This document shows, one piece after another, positions 1 to 6,886 of a stretch of 13,033 bases of DNA (positions within the stretch are counted from its first letter, which is position 1; every line of letters begins with the position of its first letter). The DNA is taken from assembly GCA_938004115.1 (NCBI GenBank), contig CALKWS010000161.1:1-13033 (forward strand), written 5' to 3'. Made by a program: the position numbers and the translations under genes. The notes beneath the pieces were generated by a model. It worked only from the letters and a program-made list of their open reading frames with translations, did no database searches and was not told where the DNA came from. The stretch is from an uncultured Ruaniaceae bacterium (GTDB taxonomy: Bacteria; Actinomycetota; Actinomycetes; Actinomycetales; Beutenbergiaceae).

Positions 1-7
1 CGCCGCC

Positions 8-37
8 TTGACGCTACTTGCCGCCGTTGCGTACGCT
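8..37 (+). promoter_or_regulatory. Candidate sigma-70 type promoter of the oxidoreductase-isomerase operon
   Basis: TTGACG at 8-13 (5 of 6 to the TTGACA -35 consensus) is followed after 18 bases by TACGCT at 32-37, which fits the TAnnnT form of actinobacterial -10 boxes. The predicted start of transcription is near 44, leaving a leader of about 70 bases before the ATG at 114. A palindrome sits exactly at the predicted start point. This is inferred from sequence only. Confidence 0.45.
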
Positions 38-41
38 CACC

Positions 42-57
42 CGGAAAGCGCATTCCG
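42..57. promoter_or_regulatory. LacI-family-like operator palindrome at the first promoter
   Basis: CGGAAAGCGCATTCCG is an inverted repeat with CGGAA/TTCCG arms around a central GCGC; 14 of 16 positions are symmetric. A central CG or GC flanked by A-rich and T-rich arms is the usual form of LacI/GalR-family operators. It lies directly after the predicted -10 box, where a bound repressor would block transcription. A near copy occurs at 6882-6895. No LacI-type regulator gene lies in this window. Confidence 0.5.
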
Positions 58-113
58 CTAGGCCTGTGGCCGCAGTCGAGCGAAGCGCGCCGTCGACCTG
101 GGAGAGGGACCTG

Positions 114-1277
114 ATGAGTACTCGTACGTTGCGTATCGCCATGAACGGCATCACCGGCCGCATGGGCTATCGCCAGCACCTGCTGCGCTCGATCCTGCCG
201 ATCCGGGAGGCCGGAGGCGTGGAGCTGCCCGATGGCACCAAGGTGCAGGTGGAGCCGATCCTGGTGGGACGCCGCGAGTACGCCCTGGCCGAGATCGCCC
301 GGGAGCACGACGTGGAGCACTACACCACCGACGTCGACGCCGTCATCGACGACCCCAGCATCGATATCTACTTCGACGCCCAGGTCACCTCCCGCCGCTA
401 CCCGGCCCTGACCGCCGCGATGAAGGCGGGCAAGCACATCTTCACCGAGAAGCCCACCGCCGAGACCCTCGAGGAGGCCATCGAACTGGCCCGGGTGCGC
501 AACACCACCGGCGTCACCGCCGGCGTGGTGCACGACAAGCTCTACCTGCCCGGCCTGGTGAAACTGCGCCGGCTGGTCGAGGAAGGGTTCTTCGGGCGCA
601 TCCTGTCCATGCGCGGCGAGTTCGGGTACTGGGTGTTCGAGGGCGACCACCAGCCCGCCCAGCGGCCCAGTTGGAACTACCGCAGCGAGGACGGCGGCGG
701 CATCACCGTGGACATGTTCTGCCACTGGAACTACGTGTTGGAGGGCATCCTCGGCACGGTGGACGCGGTGACCGCCAAGACCATCACCCACATCCCCACC
801 CGGTGGGACGAGCAGGGCAAGGAGTACCCCGCCACGGCCGACGACGCCGCCTACGGGATCTTCGAGGTCACCTCCCCGCAGGGTGATCCGATCGTGGCCC
901 AGATCAACTCCTCCTGGGCGGTGCGGGTGTACCGGGACGAACTGGTGGAGTTCCAGGTCGACGGCACCCACGGCTCGGCCGTGGCCGGACTGCGCAAGTG
1001 CGTGGCCCAGCAGCGCGCGCACACCCCCAAGCCGGTGTGGAACCCGGACCTGCCGGTGACCGAACCGTTCCGCGACCAGTGGCTGCCGGTGCCTGCCAAC
1101 GCCGATCTGGACAACGGCTTCAAGGTGCAGTGGGAGGAGTTCCTGCGCGACGTCATCGCCGGACGTGAGCACCGCTACGACCTGCTGTCGGCCGCCCGGG
1201 GTGTTCAGCTGGCGGAGGCCGGCCTGCGCTCCAGCGCCGAGGGACGGCGCGTGGAACTCGACCAGATCACCCTCTGA
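114..1277 (+). CDS. Gfo/Idh/MocA family NAD(P)-dependent oxidoreductase
   Basis: The product is a 387-residue cytoplasmic oxidoreductase of the Gfo/Idh/MocA family, whose members oxidise or reduce a hydroxyl of a sugar, polyol or glycoside with NAD(P). The N-terminal Rossmann half carries a glycine-rich NGITGRMG loop (residues 11-18) and the family EKP motif (112-114), whose Lys is normally catalytic. The C-terminal half has the GGGITVDMFCHW segment (194-205), where D200 and H204 match the conserved Asp/His of the active site. The ATG at 114 is preferred over the in-frame ATG at 18 because it follows a purine-rich GGGAGAGGGA ribosome site and because homology begins there; the first 32 codons of the longer frame overlap the predicted promoter. 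The isomerase-like gene follows 56 bases downstream in the same operon. The exact substrate cannot be read from the sequence. Confidence 0.9.
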   Translation: MSTRTLRIAMNGITGRMGYRQHLLRSILPIREAGGVELPDGTKVQVEPILVGRREYALAEIAREHDVEHYTTDVDAVIDDPSIDIYFDAQVTSRRYPALTAAMKAGKHIFTEKPTAETLEEAIELARVRNTTGVTAGVVHDKLYLPGLVKLRRLVEEGFFGRILSMRGEFGYWVFEGDHQPAQRPSWNYRSEDGGGITVDMFCHWNYVLEGILGTVDAVTAKTITHIPTRWDEQGKEYPATADDAAYGIFEVTSPQGDPIVAQINSSWAVRVYRDELVEFQVDGTHGSAVAGLRKCVAQQRAHTPKPVWNPDLPVTEPFRDQWLPVPANADLDNGFKVQWEEFLRDVIAGREHRYDLLSAARGVQLAEAGLRSSAEGRRVELDQITL

Positions 1278-1333
1278 CGCGACCTGCTCACCACCGCCGC
1301 CCCACCGCCGTCGACCCGCCCGAGGAGCACCCC

Positions 1334-2206
1334 ATGACCGACCTGTCCCGGTTGTCGCTGAACACCGCCACCACCAAGGCCCTCACCCTGCCCGAGGCGG
1401 TGGAGGTGGCCGCGGCCGCGGGTCTGGGGGCGGTGGGCCTGTGGCGCGACCGGGTGGCCGAGACCGGGCTGGCCGAATCCGCAAGGATCGTGCGTGAGGC
1501 GGGGTTACGGGTGTCCTCGCTGTGCCGGGGCGGGTTCCTCACCGCTGCCGACTCACGCGGAATCGACCGCGCCATGGCCGATAACCGAGCCGCGATCGAG
1601 GAGGCCGCGACCCTGGGTACCCGGGAGCTGATCATGGTGGTCGGAGGCCTGGGGGCGGCCTCCGAGCCCGGCGGCCCCGCGACCCCCGGCGGCGACAAGG
1701 ACCTGGTCGCGGCGCGGGCCCGGGTCGCTGAGCGGATCGCGGACCTGGTGCCCTTCGCCCAGCAGCATGACGTCCGGCTGGTGCTGGAACCGTTGCACCC
1801 GATCTTCGCCGCCGACCGCGCGGTGCTCTCCACGCTGGAGCAGTGCCTGGACATGGCCGACCCCTTCCCGGCGGAGTCCGTCGGGGTGGTGGTGGACACC
1901 TATCATGTGTGGTGGGACCCGAACCTGCAGGCGCAGATCCAGCGCGCTGCCGCCGCCGGCCGGCTGGCCTCATACCAGGTGTGCGACTGGATCCTGCCGC
2001 TGGCAAAGGACGCGTTGCTCTCCCGCGGCTTCATGGGCGATGGGTACATCGACTTCCCCACCATCACCTCCTGGGTGGCCCGCGCCGGGTACACCGGCGA
2101 CGTCGAGGTGGAGATCTTCAACGCCGACATCTGGGCGGCCCCGGGCGAGCAGACCGTGGCGACGATGGCCCAGCGGTACAGCGAACTGATCGCGCCCCAC
2201 TTGTAA
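1334..2206 (+). CDS. Sugar phosphate isomerase/epimerase-like TIM-barrel protein
   Basis: This 290-residue protein belongs to the xylose isomerase-like TIM barrel (AP endonuclease family 2) superfamily, which covers sugar epimerases, isomerases, keto-sugar lyases and related metal enzymes. Candidate divalent-metal ligands lie at the expected strand ends: E152 in LEPLHP, D188 and H191 in VDTYH, D218 in QVCDW and E260 in VEVEIF, together with the GFMGDGYID loop (232-240). The start has a good GAGGAG ribosome site 7 bases upstream. It is co-transcribed with the preceding Gfo/Idh oxidoreductase. Such pairs are known in keto-glycoside pathways, where the oxidoreductase makes a 3-keto sugar and a TIM-barrel enzyme isomerises or eliminates it (levoglucosan and C-glycoside degradation are examples). 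Whether this pair does so is inference. The alternative is a plain epimerase in an inositol-like pathway. Confidence 0.85.
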   Translation: MTDLSRLSLNTATTKALTLPEAVEVAAAAGLGAVGLWRDRVAETGLAESARIVREAGLRVSSLCRGGFLTAADSRGIDRAMADNRAAIEEAATLGTRELIMVVGGLGAASEPGGPATPGGDKDLVAARARVAERIADLVPFAQQHDVRLVLEPLHPIFAADRAVLSTLEQCLDMADPFPAESVGVVVDTYHVWWDPNLQAQIQRAAAAGRLASYQVCDWILPLAKDALLSRGFMGDGYIDFPTITSWVARAGYTGDVEVEIFNADIWAAPGEQTVATMAQRYSELIAPHL

Positions 2207-2214
2207 GCCGACGA

Positions 2215-2231
2215 CGGCGCAGGCTGCGCTG
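2215..2231 (+). terminator. Candidate terminator hairpin after the isomerase gene
   Basis: A short GC-rich stem (GCGCA at 2217-2221 pairing with TGCGC at 2225-2229, extended by a G-U and a C-G pair) begins 9 bases after the stop codon and is followed by a small T-containing stretch. It could end the two-gene operon before the next gene's own promoter. The stem is short and has no true T-tract. Confidence 0.35.
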
Positions 2232-2261
2232 CCTTTCCCGCCACCCACACCGGGCTGCTCT

Positions 2262-2276
2262 GCGACAATCGAGCCA
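2262..2276 (+). promoter_or_regulatory. Candidate extended -10 box giving a leaderless mRNA
   Basis: GACAAT at 2264-2269 (4 of 6 to TATAAT) is preceded one base upstream by TG, the extended -10 element. The ATG at 2276 starts 7 bases after its last base, which places the predicted transcription start on or next to the A of the start codon. There is no convincing ribosome binding site before this ATG, which agrees with leaderless translation, a common mode in actinobacteria. No good -35 box is visible. Confidence 0.35.
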
Positions 2277-3538
2277 TGGACCGCGGGGCTCAGGAGTTCG
2301 ACGTCGAGGCTCCGGTGCCGAAGGACCCACCTCGCCGGTCGGAGCATCCAGCACGGTCGGCCACGGGGTTCATCGTCCTCGCCCTCGCGCTGATTGCCGC
2401 CGGGATCGCAATCGTTCCGGACCAGACGCCCACCGAACGGGGCATCGTCGCCAACCTGGAGTCCCCTCCGGCGCTGGTGTGGGAAACGCCCCTGAACTCC
2501 AGTCACGCCTCCTCCGGTCAGGTATGGATCGGCGCCGAGGTGATCGTCGCCGCGGGCACCAACAGCGTGCACGGACTCGATCTGGCCACCGGGGAGCCGG
2601 TGTGGGAGGTTCGCGCCCCACAGATGAGGTGCGCCCGTCAAGGCGAGGACATCACCTGCGCGAGCCGGCAGGGCACCCGTGCGGAACTGATCGAGATGAC
2701 CATGAACGAAGGTGAGATCGCCCGCACCGCGCAGACCGGGCTGGTGGCCGCCCACCCCCATGACGGTGGCGTGATCACGGCGTTCGAGGAATCCGGCACC
2801 CTCACCGTGATGCGTTGGGGCGGTTCGGAGGAACATCTGTGGTCGTATGACGTGGCCGGCGCGCAGGTCGACCTCGAGGCGTTCACGCTAGCCGTGGTGG
2901 ACGATCTGGTGCTGGCCCAGGCCCCGCCGGTGGAGCCGGGACCGATGTTCTTCCGCGCGCTGTCCCTACGCGACGGCACTCACCAGGAGCAAGTGCGAGC
3001 GATGATGACCTACGCCGGTGAGTGGCTGGTGGACCGGGACGGTGACATCTCCTGGTGGGATCAGGCCGGCCGCGCGACGCCGGTCGAGGGCATGGTCCTG
3101 CCGGTCGACGATGCGCTCGGCTCGGGTCACGTCCTGTCCGCAGAACCCGGCGAACTCCGAGCACGCGACGATGCCGACGGCGCCGAGGTCTGGACGTTCA
3201 CCACCGATGACCTCTCGGCACCCTCGCCGATCGCGCGGCTGGGGCAGGTGCTGCTGCTGTGGTCGGATCAGACGCTCTACGCCCTGGATGGCGCCGATGG
3301 CAGCCTGCTATGGTCCCGCCCGGGCGAGTTCCCCTGGTGCCCCTGCTACGGCTCGGGCCGGGTGGCGGCGTGGATCACCGGCGAGGACGAGCCGGCCTTG
3401 AGCGGTATCGACGTCACGACCGGCGAGGAACTGTGGGACGTACAGATCGCAGACTTCCGCCGATTCAGTTACGGCACCGACGGCACCCTCCTGGGCGTCT
3501 TCACCGTATCCGGCTTGTCCCTGTGGTCGCTGGGGTGA
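2276..3538 (+). CDS. Membrane-anchored PQQ-like beta-propeller repeat protein
   Basis: The product is 420 residues. A short cytoplasmic tail with several Arg/Lys precedes one hydrophobic helix (about 30-48), so by the positive-inside rule the rest lies outside the membrane. The remainder reads as a beta-propeller of PQQ-like repeats. Units such as VHGLDLATGEPVW (98-110), LYALDGADGSLLW (334-346) and LSGIDVTTGEELW (375-387) follow the pattern of a hydrophobic strand, a D-x-x-T/D-G-x-x-x-W turn and another strand. Cysteines occur as C119/C128 and as a CPC pair at 355/357, compatible with disulfides outside the cell. Nothing marks it as a PQQ enzyme: such propellers also serve as scaffolds (BamB-like) or uncharacterised surface proteins. 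Its function is not known to me. It is separated from the sugar operon by a hairpin and seems to have its own promoter, so a shared role is not implied. Confidence 0.75.
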   Translation: MDRGAQEFDVEAPVPKDPPRRSEHPARSATGFIVLALALIAAGIAIVPDQTPTERGIVANLESPPALVWETPLNSSHASSGQVWIGAEVIVAAGTNSVHGLDLATGEPVWEVRAPQMRCARQGEDITCASRQGTRAELIEMTMNEGEIARTAQTGLVAAHPHDGGVITAFEESGTLTVMRWGGSEEHLWSYDVAGAQVDLEAFTLAVVDDLVLAQAPPVEPGPMFFRALSLRDGTHQEQVRAMMTYAGEWLVDRDGDISWWDQAGRATPVEGMVLPVDDALGSGHVLSAEPGELRARDDADGAEVWTFTTDDLSAPSPIARLGQVLLLWSDQTLYALDGADGSLLWSRPGEFPWCPCYGSGRVAAWITGEDEPALSGIDVTTGEELWDVQIADFRRFSYGTDGTLLGVFTVSGLSLWSLG

Positions 3539-3595
3539 ACGAGGACCGGATCGGCGCCGCGCTCGATCTCCTCGTTCAACCATCCGCCGAGCGAA

Positions 3596-3643
3596 GCCAG
3601 CATTGATCGGCTCCACGGGCGTCCGGAGCCGATCAATGCTGGC
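3596..3643. terminator. Perfect 19-bp inverted repeat, bidirectional terminator candidate
   Basis: The arms 3596-3614 and 3625-3643 are exact reverse complements over 19 bases, with a 10-base loop. The hairpin fills the gap between the ends of two convergent genes (stop codons at 3538 and 3656), where a structure serving both directions is expected. Neither side has a T-tract, so it would act as the T-less hairpin type often proposed for high-GC actinobacteria. Confidence 0.7.
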
Positions 3644-3655
3644 CTCGGCCGGTGG

Positions 3656-5800
3656 TCAGTAGATGTTGCCGTGCTCGCGGAAGTCCCGCCAGACGTTCTC
3701 GAAGAAGTCATCGTCAGCCGGGATGGGGCGCACCGGGCGCCACCGGAACAGCGGCCGTCCGGCAGGGTCGTCCGGATCCCGCTGGACGATCTGCGCCCAG
3801 TCGCCTCCGCCGTCGTCGGGCCGTTGCGTTCCGGCATGTCCCACCGGGGCGGCCGCCCCTTCCGGGGCCAGCCAGGCCACCTCCTGCACCTGGTCGGCCA
3901 GGGCGCCGTCGTCGAGGGTGAACCGGAACAACTCCGGTAGATCCAGTTCCGCGTCCGCATCGGGTCCATAGCCGACCTTGGGCAGGTCCCCGTGCGGGTC
4001 GGTGTACAGCACCGAACCCCGCGAGCATCCACCGCGGGCGACGTAATCGGCCATCGCCGACAGGTACACGTAGGCGGTGGTGAGGATGTCGCGGACCAGG
4101 AAGGTGCGGTTGATCGACCGGCGCGAGGTGCCGTCGGCGCTGATCTGCTCGGCGTATTCCGCCAGCCACTGGTGCACCTGGGCCAGCGCCTCGTCGATCG
4201 ACTGCGCCGACCGCACCGGGCCGGCCTTGGCGCTCATCAGTTCCTGCACCGCGGTCAGCATCGTGCCGGTGTTGTCCTCCGCCCCGCCGGCCGCGCGTTC
4301 GGTGGCGGCGCGGACCAGGTCGGTGGCGTCGGTCAGGATCGGTGCGGCCGCGGCGGCGAAGGCCGCCTCGTCCACCGGGTCGGCGGTACGCCGGGCGGCG
4401 ATGTACTGCGCCGCCCGGGTGGCGCCGACCTGGCCGGAGTTCAGCGCCGAACCACCTGGGCGGTACACCCCGTGCGCACCGCCGGCCTCCCCCACCGGGA
4501 AGAAGCCGGGCACGTTCGACTGCCACCAGGCGTCCACGCTCAGCCCGCCGTTGTTGTGTTGGGCGCACACGTCCACCTCGAGCATCTCCTGCTCCAGGTC
4601 CACGTAGGGGTTCTTGTCCAGGTAGAACTGGTAGGCCGGTTCGTTCATCCGGCGCAGCCGCTGGATCGGGGTGCCGAACAGCACGCCGGCCTTGTCCAGG
4701 TACTCATAGGCCTCGGCATCCAGCGCATCGGGGTCGAACTCCGGGCGCACCGGGTTGGAGCGGAAGTCCAGGAACACCCGACGCCCGCGCAGCACCGTCT
4801 CGCGGTACACCAGCAGGTCGATCAGGGAGGAGCCGTCGGCGGCCTTACGCACGTCGAAGGGCCACTGGTAGCCCTTGAGGAACACCAGGGACATCAGCCG
4901 GCCGTAGTCCGGGATGGCCTCCAGGAGGAACTCCTTCTCGTCGTTGCCATCGGCGTCGGTGGACACGAAGCGGGGGATCACCTGCATGTAGGTGCCCGAG
5001 ACGTTCCACCGCGGTTTGATCGAGGCGAGCCCGAACTGCCACTCGGTGACTCCCTTGCCCCGCACCCCGCCCCGGTAGGCCGCCCCGGAGGCGCCCCATT
5101 GGCCGTTGGGGAACACCCGGGTGGCGTAGATGCCCGCGGGCCCACCGGTGGCGTAGACGATGTTGGTGCAGCGCAGCAGCAGGTAGGGGCTGCGCCCGGA
5201 GTTCTGCGGCACGTCGGTGCGCAGCACCAGCAGACCGGCGACGGCGCCCTCGTGGATGATCAGGTCGATCACGCGGCAGTTGTCATAGATGCGGGTGCCG
5301 TTGCGCGCGACCTTCTTCTCCAGCTGCTCCACCATCGAGCGGGAGGTGTAGGGGCCCACCGAGGTTCCGCGCCGGCGTGGATCGTGGTCGGTCTTGTAGC
5401 CCACGAACTCCCCGGAACGGCTCTGCGGGAACGGCACCCCCAGATCGGCCAGGCGCAGGAACGCCCGGGCGGACAGGGCCGCCTCGGCCAGGGCGTTGTC
5501 GCCGTCCATGGCGCCTCCGGAGAAGAGGGTGCGGGCCATCTCGTGCACCGAGTCGGCTTCCTCACCGGACAGCGAGAGTTTGTAGTAGGTCTGCTTGTCC
5601 GAACCGGCGTTGCGGCTGGCCCCGGCGCCGACCTTGTCGGTCACCATCACCACGTCGTCCTGGCCGAACTCCCAGAGCCGGTCGGCGGCGGCGAAACCGG
5701 CCGAGCCGGTGCCCACCACCACGGTGTTGGCGCTCACCACCGGGACCTGGTGGCCGGCGATCGTCATCGTGGGGGCGGTGTCGATATCAGCAAGTGGCAT
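3656..5800 (-). CDS. FAD-dependent oxidoreductase, fumarate reductase/succinate dehydrogenase flavoprotein class
   Basis: This is a 714-residue flavoprotein. The FAD-binding Rossmann motif is VVVGTGSAG (27-35), with TDK (54-56) ending the second strand. ATGG (217-220) and GEAGGAHGVYRPGGSAL (437-453) are the later FAD-contact and active-site segments of the class. The C-terminal helical domain is also present, including an MSAKAGPVRS segment and the SRGSVLYTDP stretch that parallels the SRG-H-region of SdhA/FrdA. R447 matches the proton-shuttle Arg of FrdA, and H415 in HNNGGL one substrate His. The segment equivalent to the other FrdA substrate His (normally in QYHPT) reads QFGLAS here, so succinate or fumarate is probably not the substrate. 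No signal peptide or iron-sulfur partner is visible. The ATG at 5800 is preferred to upstream starts because an AAGGAA ribosome site precedes it and the fold begins there. It is the second gene after the SDR. The substrate is unknown. Confidence 0.8.
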   Translation of the reverse strand: MPLADIDTAPTMTIAGHQVPVVSANTVVVGTGSAGFAAADRLWEFGQDDVVMVTDKVGAGASRNAGSDKQTYYKLSLSGEEADSVHEMARTLFSGGAMDGDNALAEAALSARAFLRLADLGVPFPQSRSGEFVGYKTDHDPRRRGTSVGPYTSRSMVEQLEKKVARNGTRIYDNCRVIDLIIHEGAVAGLLVLRTDVPQNSGRSPYLLLRCTNIVYATGGPAGIYATRVFPNGQWGASGAAYRGGVRGKGVTEWQFGLASIKPRWNVSGTYMQVIPRFVSTDADGNDEKEFLLEAIPDYGRLMSLVFLKGYQWPFDVRKAADGSSLIDLLVYRETVLRGRRVFLDFRSNPVRPEFDPDALDAEAYEYLDKAGVLFGTPIQRLRRMNEPAYQFYLDKNPYVDLEQEMLEVDVCAQHNNGGLSVDAWWQSNVPGFFPVGEAGGAHGVYRPGGSALNSGQVGATRAAQYIAARRTADPVDEAAFAAAAAPILTDATDLVRAATERAAGGAEDNTGTMLTAVQELMSAKAGPVRSAQSIDEALAQVHQWLAEYAEQISADGTSRRSINRTFLVRDILTTAYVYLSAMADYVARGGCSRGSVLYTDPHGDLPKVGYGPDADAELDLPELFRFTLDDGALADQVQEVAWLAPEGAAAPVGHAGTQRPDDGGGDWAQIVQRDPDDPAGRPLFRWRPVRPIPADDDFFENVWRDFREHGNIY

Positions 5801-5820
5801 GGGACTTCCTTCGTGGCGGA

Positions 5821-5848
5821 ACCCGCACCGGCCGAGGCCGGCGCGGGT
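5821..5848. repeat. Strong hairpin in the SDR-flavoprotein intercistronic gap
   Basis: The outer arms 5821-5826 and 5843-5848 (ACCCGC/GCGGGT) and the inner arms 5828-5833 and 5836-5841 (CCGGCC/GGCCGG) make a 12-pair stem with one A-C mismatch. In the minus-strand transcript it lies just before the flavoprotein ribosome site. It could be a partial terminator, a processing or stability element, or a control on translation of the flavoprotein. Confidence 0.5.
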
Positions 5849-5868
5849 GGCGTGCGGGGAACGGTGGG

Positions 5869-5900
5869 GCCGGTCTGCTTGGAAACCGGCGGGCGCCGGT
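5869..5900. repeat. Three-arm repeat with two mutually exclusive hairpins
   Basis: ACCGGC at 5885-5890 can pair with GCCGGT at 5895-5900 (4-base loop) or with GCCGGT at 5869-5874 (10-base loop), but not both at once. It lies 22 bases after the SDR stop codon, upstream of the hairpin at 5821-5848. The arrangement resembles an attenuator, but six-base GC-rich repeats can arise by chance in DNA of this composition. Confidence 0.3.
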
Positions 5901-5921
5901 GCGGCGTTCCGGCGCGGCGGC

Positions 5922-6689
5922 TCACAGCCGGGGGATGTGCATCCCGCCGTCGACGTTGATGACCTCCCCGGTGGAGTAGGGCATCGCGCCGGCCGCGAGT
6001 TGCACCACGGCACCGGCGACATCGGCGGGGGTGCCCCACCGGGGGATCGGCGCCAGCCCGGCGGCGAACTGCTCGTCGTACTTCTCCTTCACCCCGGCGG
6101 TCATGTCGGTGGCGATGACCCCGGGCCGCACCTCGTAGACCACGATGCCCTCGGGGGCCAGGCGCGCTGCCCACAACTGGGTGGACATGGCCATGCCGGC
6201 CTTGGAGATGCAGTACTCCCCCCGGTTGGTGGAGACGGTGACGGCCGAGGTGGAGGAGACGTTGACGATGGTGCCCCGCACGCTGCCCTCGGCTGCCTGC
6301 CGGGAGGCGTTGACCATCTCGTTGGCCACCAGTTGGGTGAGGAAGTAGGGACCGCGCAGGTTGATGTCCATGACCCGGTCGTAACTCTCCGGGCTGGCGA
6401 CCAGGATGTCATCGCGCACCTGGGGGGCCACACCGGCGTTGTTCACCAGGAGATCGATCCGCCCCCAGCGTTCCAGCGCGTCGCCGACGTAACGTTGGTG
6501 ATCCGCCAACTCCGCCACCGAGCCGCGGGTGTAGGAGACCTCGCCCAGTTCCCGGAGTTCGGCCATGAGGTCAGTGGGTTCTTCGCGGGTGGCCAGGATC
6601 GCTACCGCGTACCCCTCGGCGAGCAGTCCCTTGGTGATGCCCAACCCGATGCCCCGGTTCCCACCGGTGACCAGTGCCACTTTCCTCAC
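5922..6689 (-). CDS. SDR family dehydrogenase/reductase (3-ketoacyl-ACP reductase-like)
   Basis: This is a 255-residue classical short-chain dehydrogenase/reductase. Seen in order are the nucleotide-binding TGGNRGIG (8-15), NNAG (83-86), N110, the catalytic Ser region VSSTS (144-148), the YxxxK pair Y159/K163, the RPG turn (188-190) and a C-terminal GEVINVDGG (241-249). Length and motifs are complete. I chose the GTG at 6689 because AAGGAG lies 6 bases upstream and the protein then begins with RKVALVTGG, directly at the Rossmann fold; the upstream in-frame ATG would add 20 residues of GC-rich non-homologous tail. Databases usually name such proteins 3-ketoacyl-ACP reductase, but many act on sugars or polyols. 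Its operon with an unusual flavoprotein, and an operator shared with the Gfo/Idh operon, favour carbohydrate oxidation over fatty-acid synthesis. That is inference. Confidence 0.88.
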   Translation of the reverse strand: MRKVALVTGGNRGIGLGITKGLLAEGYAVAILATREEPTDLMAELRELGEVSYTRGSVAELADHQRYVGDALERWGRIDLLVNNAGVAPQVRDDILVASPESYDRVMDINLRGPYFLTQLVANEMVNASRQAAEGSVRGTIVNVSSTSAVTVSTNRGEYCISKAGMAMSTQLWAARLAPEGIVVYEVRPGVIATDMTAGVKEKYDEQFAAGLAPIPRWGTPADVAGAVVQLAAGAMPYSTGEVINVDGGMHIPRL

Positions 6690-6856
6690 GCGATACTCCT
6701 TGTCTGTTGGTGGGCCCCGTCCGTCGGGGGGGGCTCCGGACCCGTGCACGGTGCCGGTGCGACGCCTACCCCGGCCGCCCTTCGATCCCGGGTCGGAGCC
6801 CGGATAGCCGCCCGCGGGTGCGAACTACAAGTCCGCCGGCCCGGCCGGACGCTGTC

Positions 6857-6886
6857 ATCATGCCTCACCGAAGGCCCATCGGGCAA
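6857..6886 (-). promoter_or_regulatory. Candidate promoter of the SDR-flavoprotein operon
   Basis: On the minus strand, TTGCCC (6886-6881) is followed after 18 bases by CATGAT (6862-6857), each matching consensus at 4 of 6 positions. The 18-base spacing equals that of the promoter at 8-37. The -35 box overlaps the operator-like palindrome at 6882-6895. A predicted start near 6850 gives a leader of about 160 bases. Confidence 0.35.

Noticed and set aside
18..113. N-terminal extension of the Gfo/Idh oxidoreductase from an ATG at 18
   Set aside because: The 32 extra residues do not belong to the fold, overlap the predicted promoter and operator, and lack a ribosome site; the ATG at 114 has one.
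1843..2715. A 290-codon plus-strand frame crossing the isomerase-propeller boundary
   Set aside because: The translation is Arg/Gly-rich with no motif and spans two well-supported genes in other frames.
2276..3538. Reading the beta-propeller as a PQQ-dependent sugar or alcohol dehydrogenase
   Set aside because: It is shorter than those enzymes and I see none of their metal or cofactor residues; only the generic repeat pattern is present.
3596..3643. Inverted repeat as the terminal repeat of an insertion sequence
   Set aside because: The arms are only 10 bases apart, leaving no room for a transposase, and no matching second element is in the window; the convergent position explains it better.
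3992..5959. A 655-codon open frame on the plus strand opposite the flavoprotein gene
   Set aside because: Its translation is low-complexity, rich in Gly, Val, His, Arg and Ala, with no domain, while the minus-strand frame encodes clear FAD motifs. Long antisense frames are expected in DNA this rich in GC.
5801..6022. N-terminal extension of the flavoprotein into the SDR gene
   Set aside because: It would add 74 residues of Pro/Arg-rich sequence overlapping the SDR end; the ATG at 5800 has a ribosome site and is followed closely by the FAD motif.
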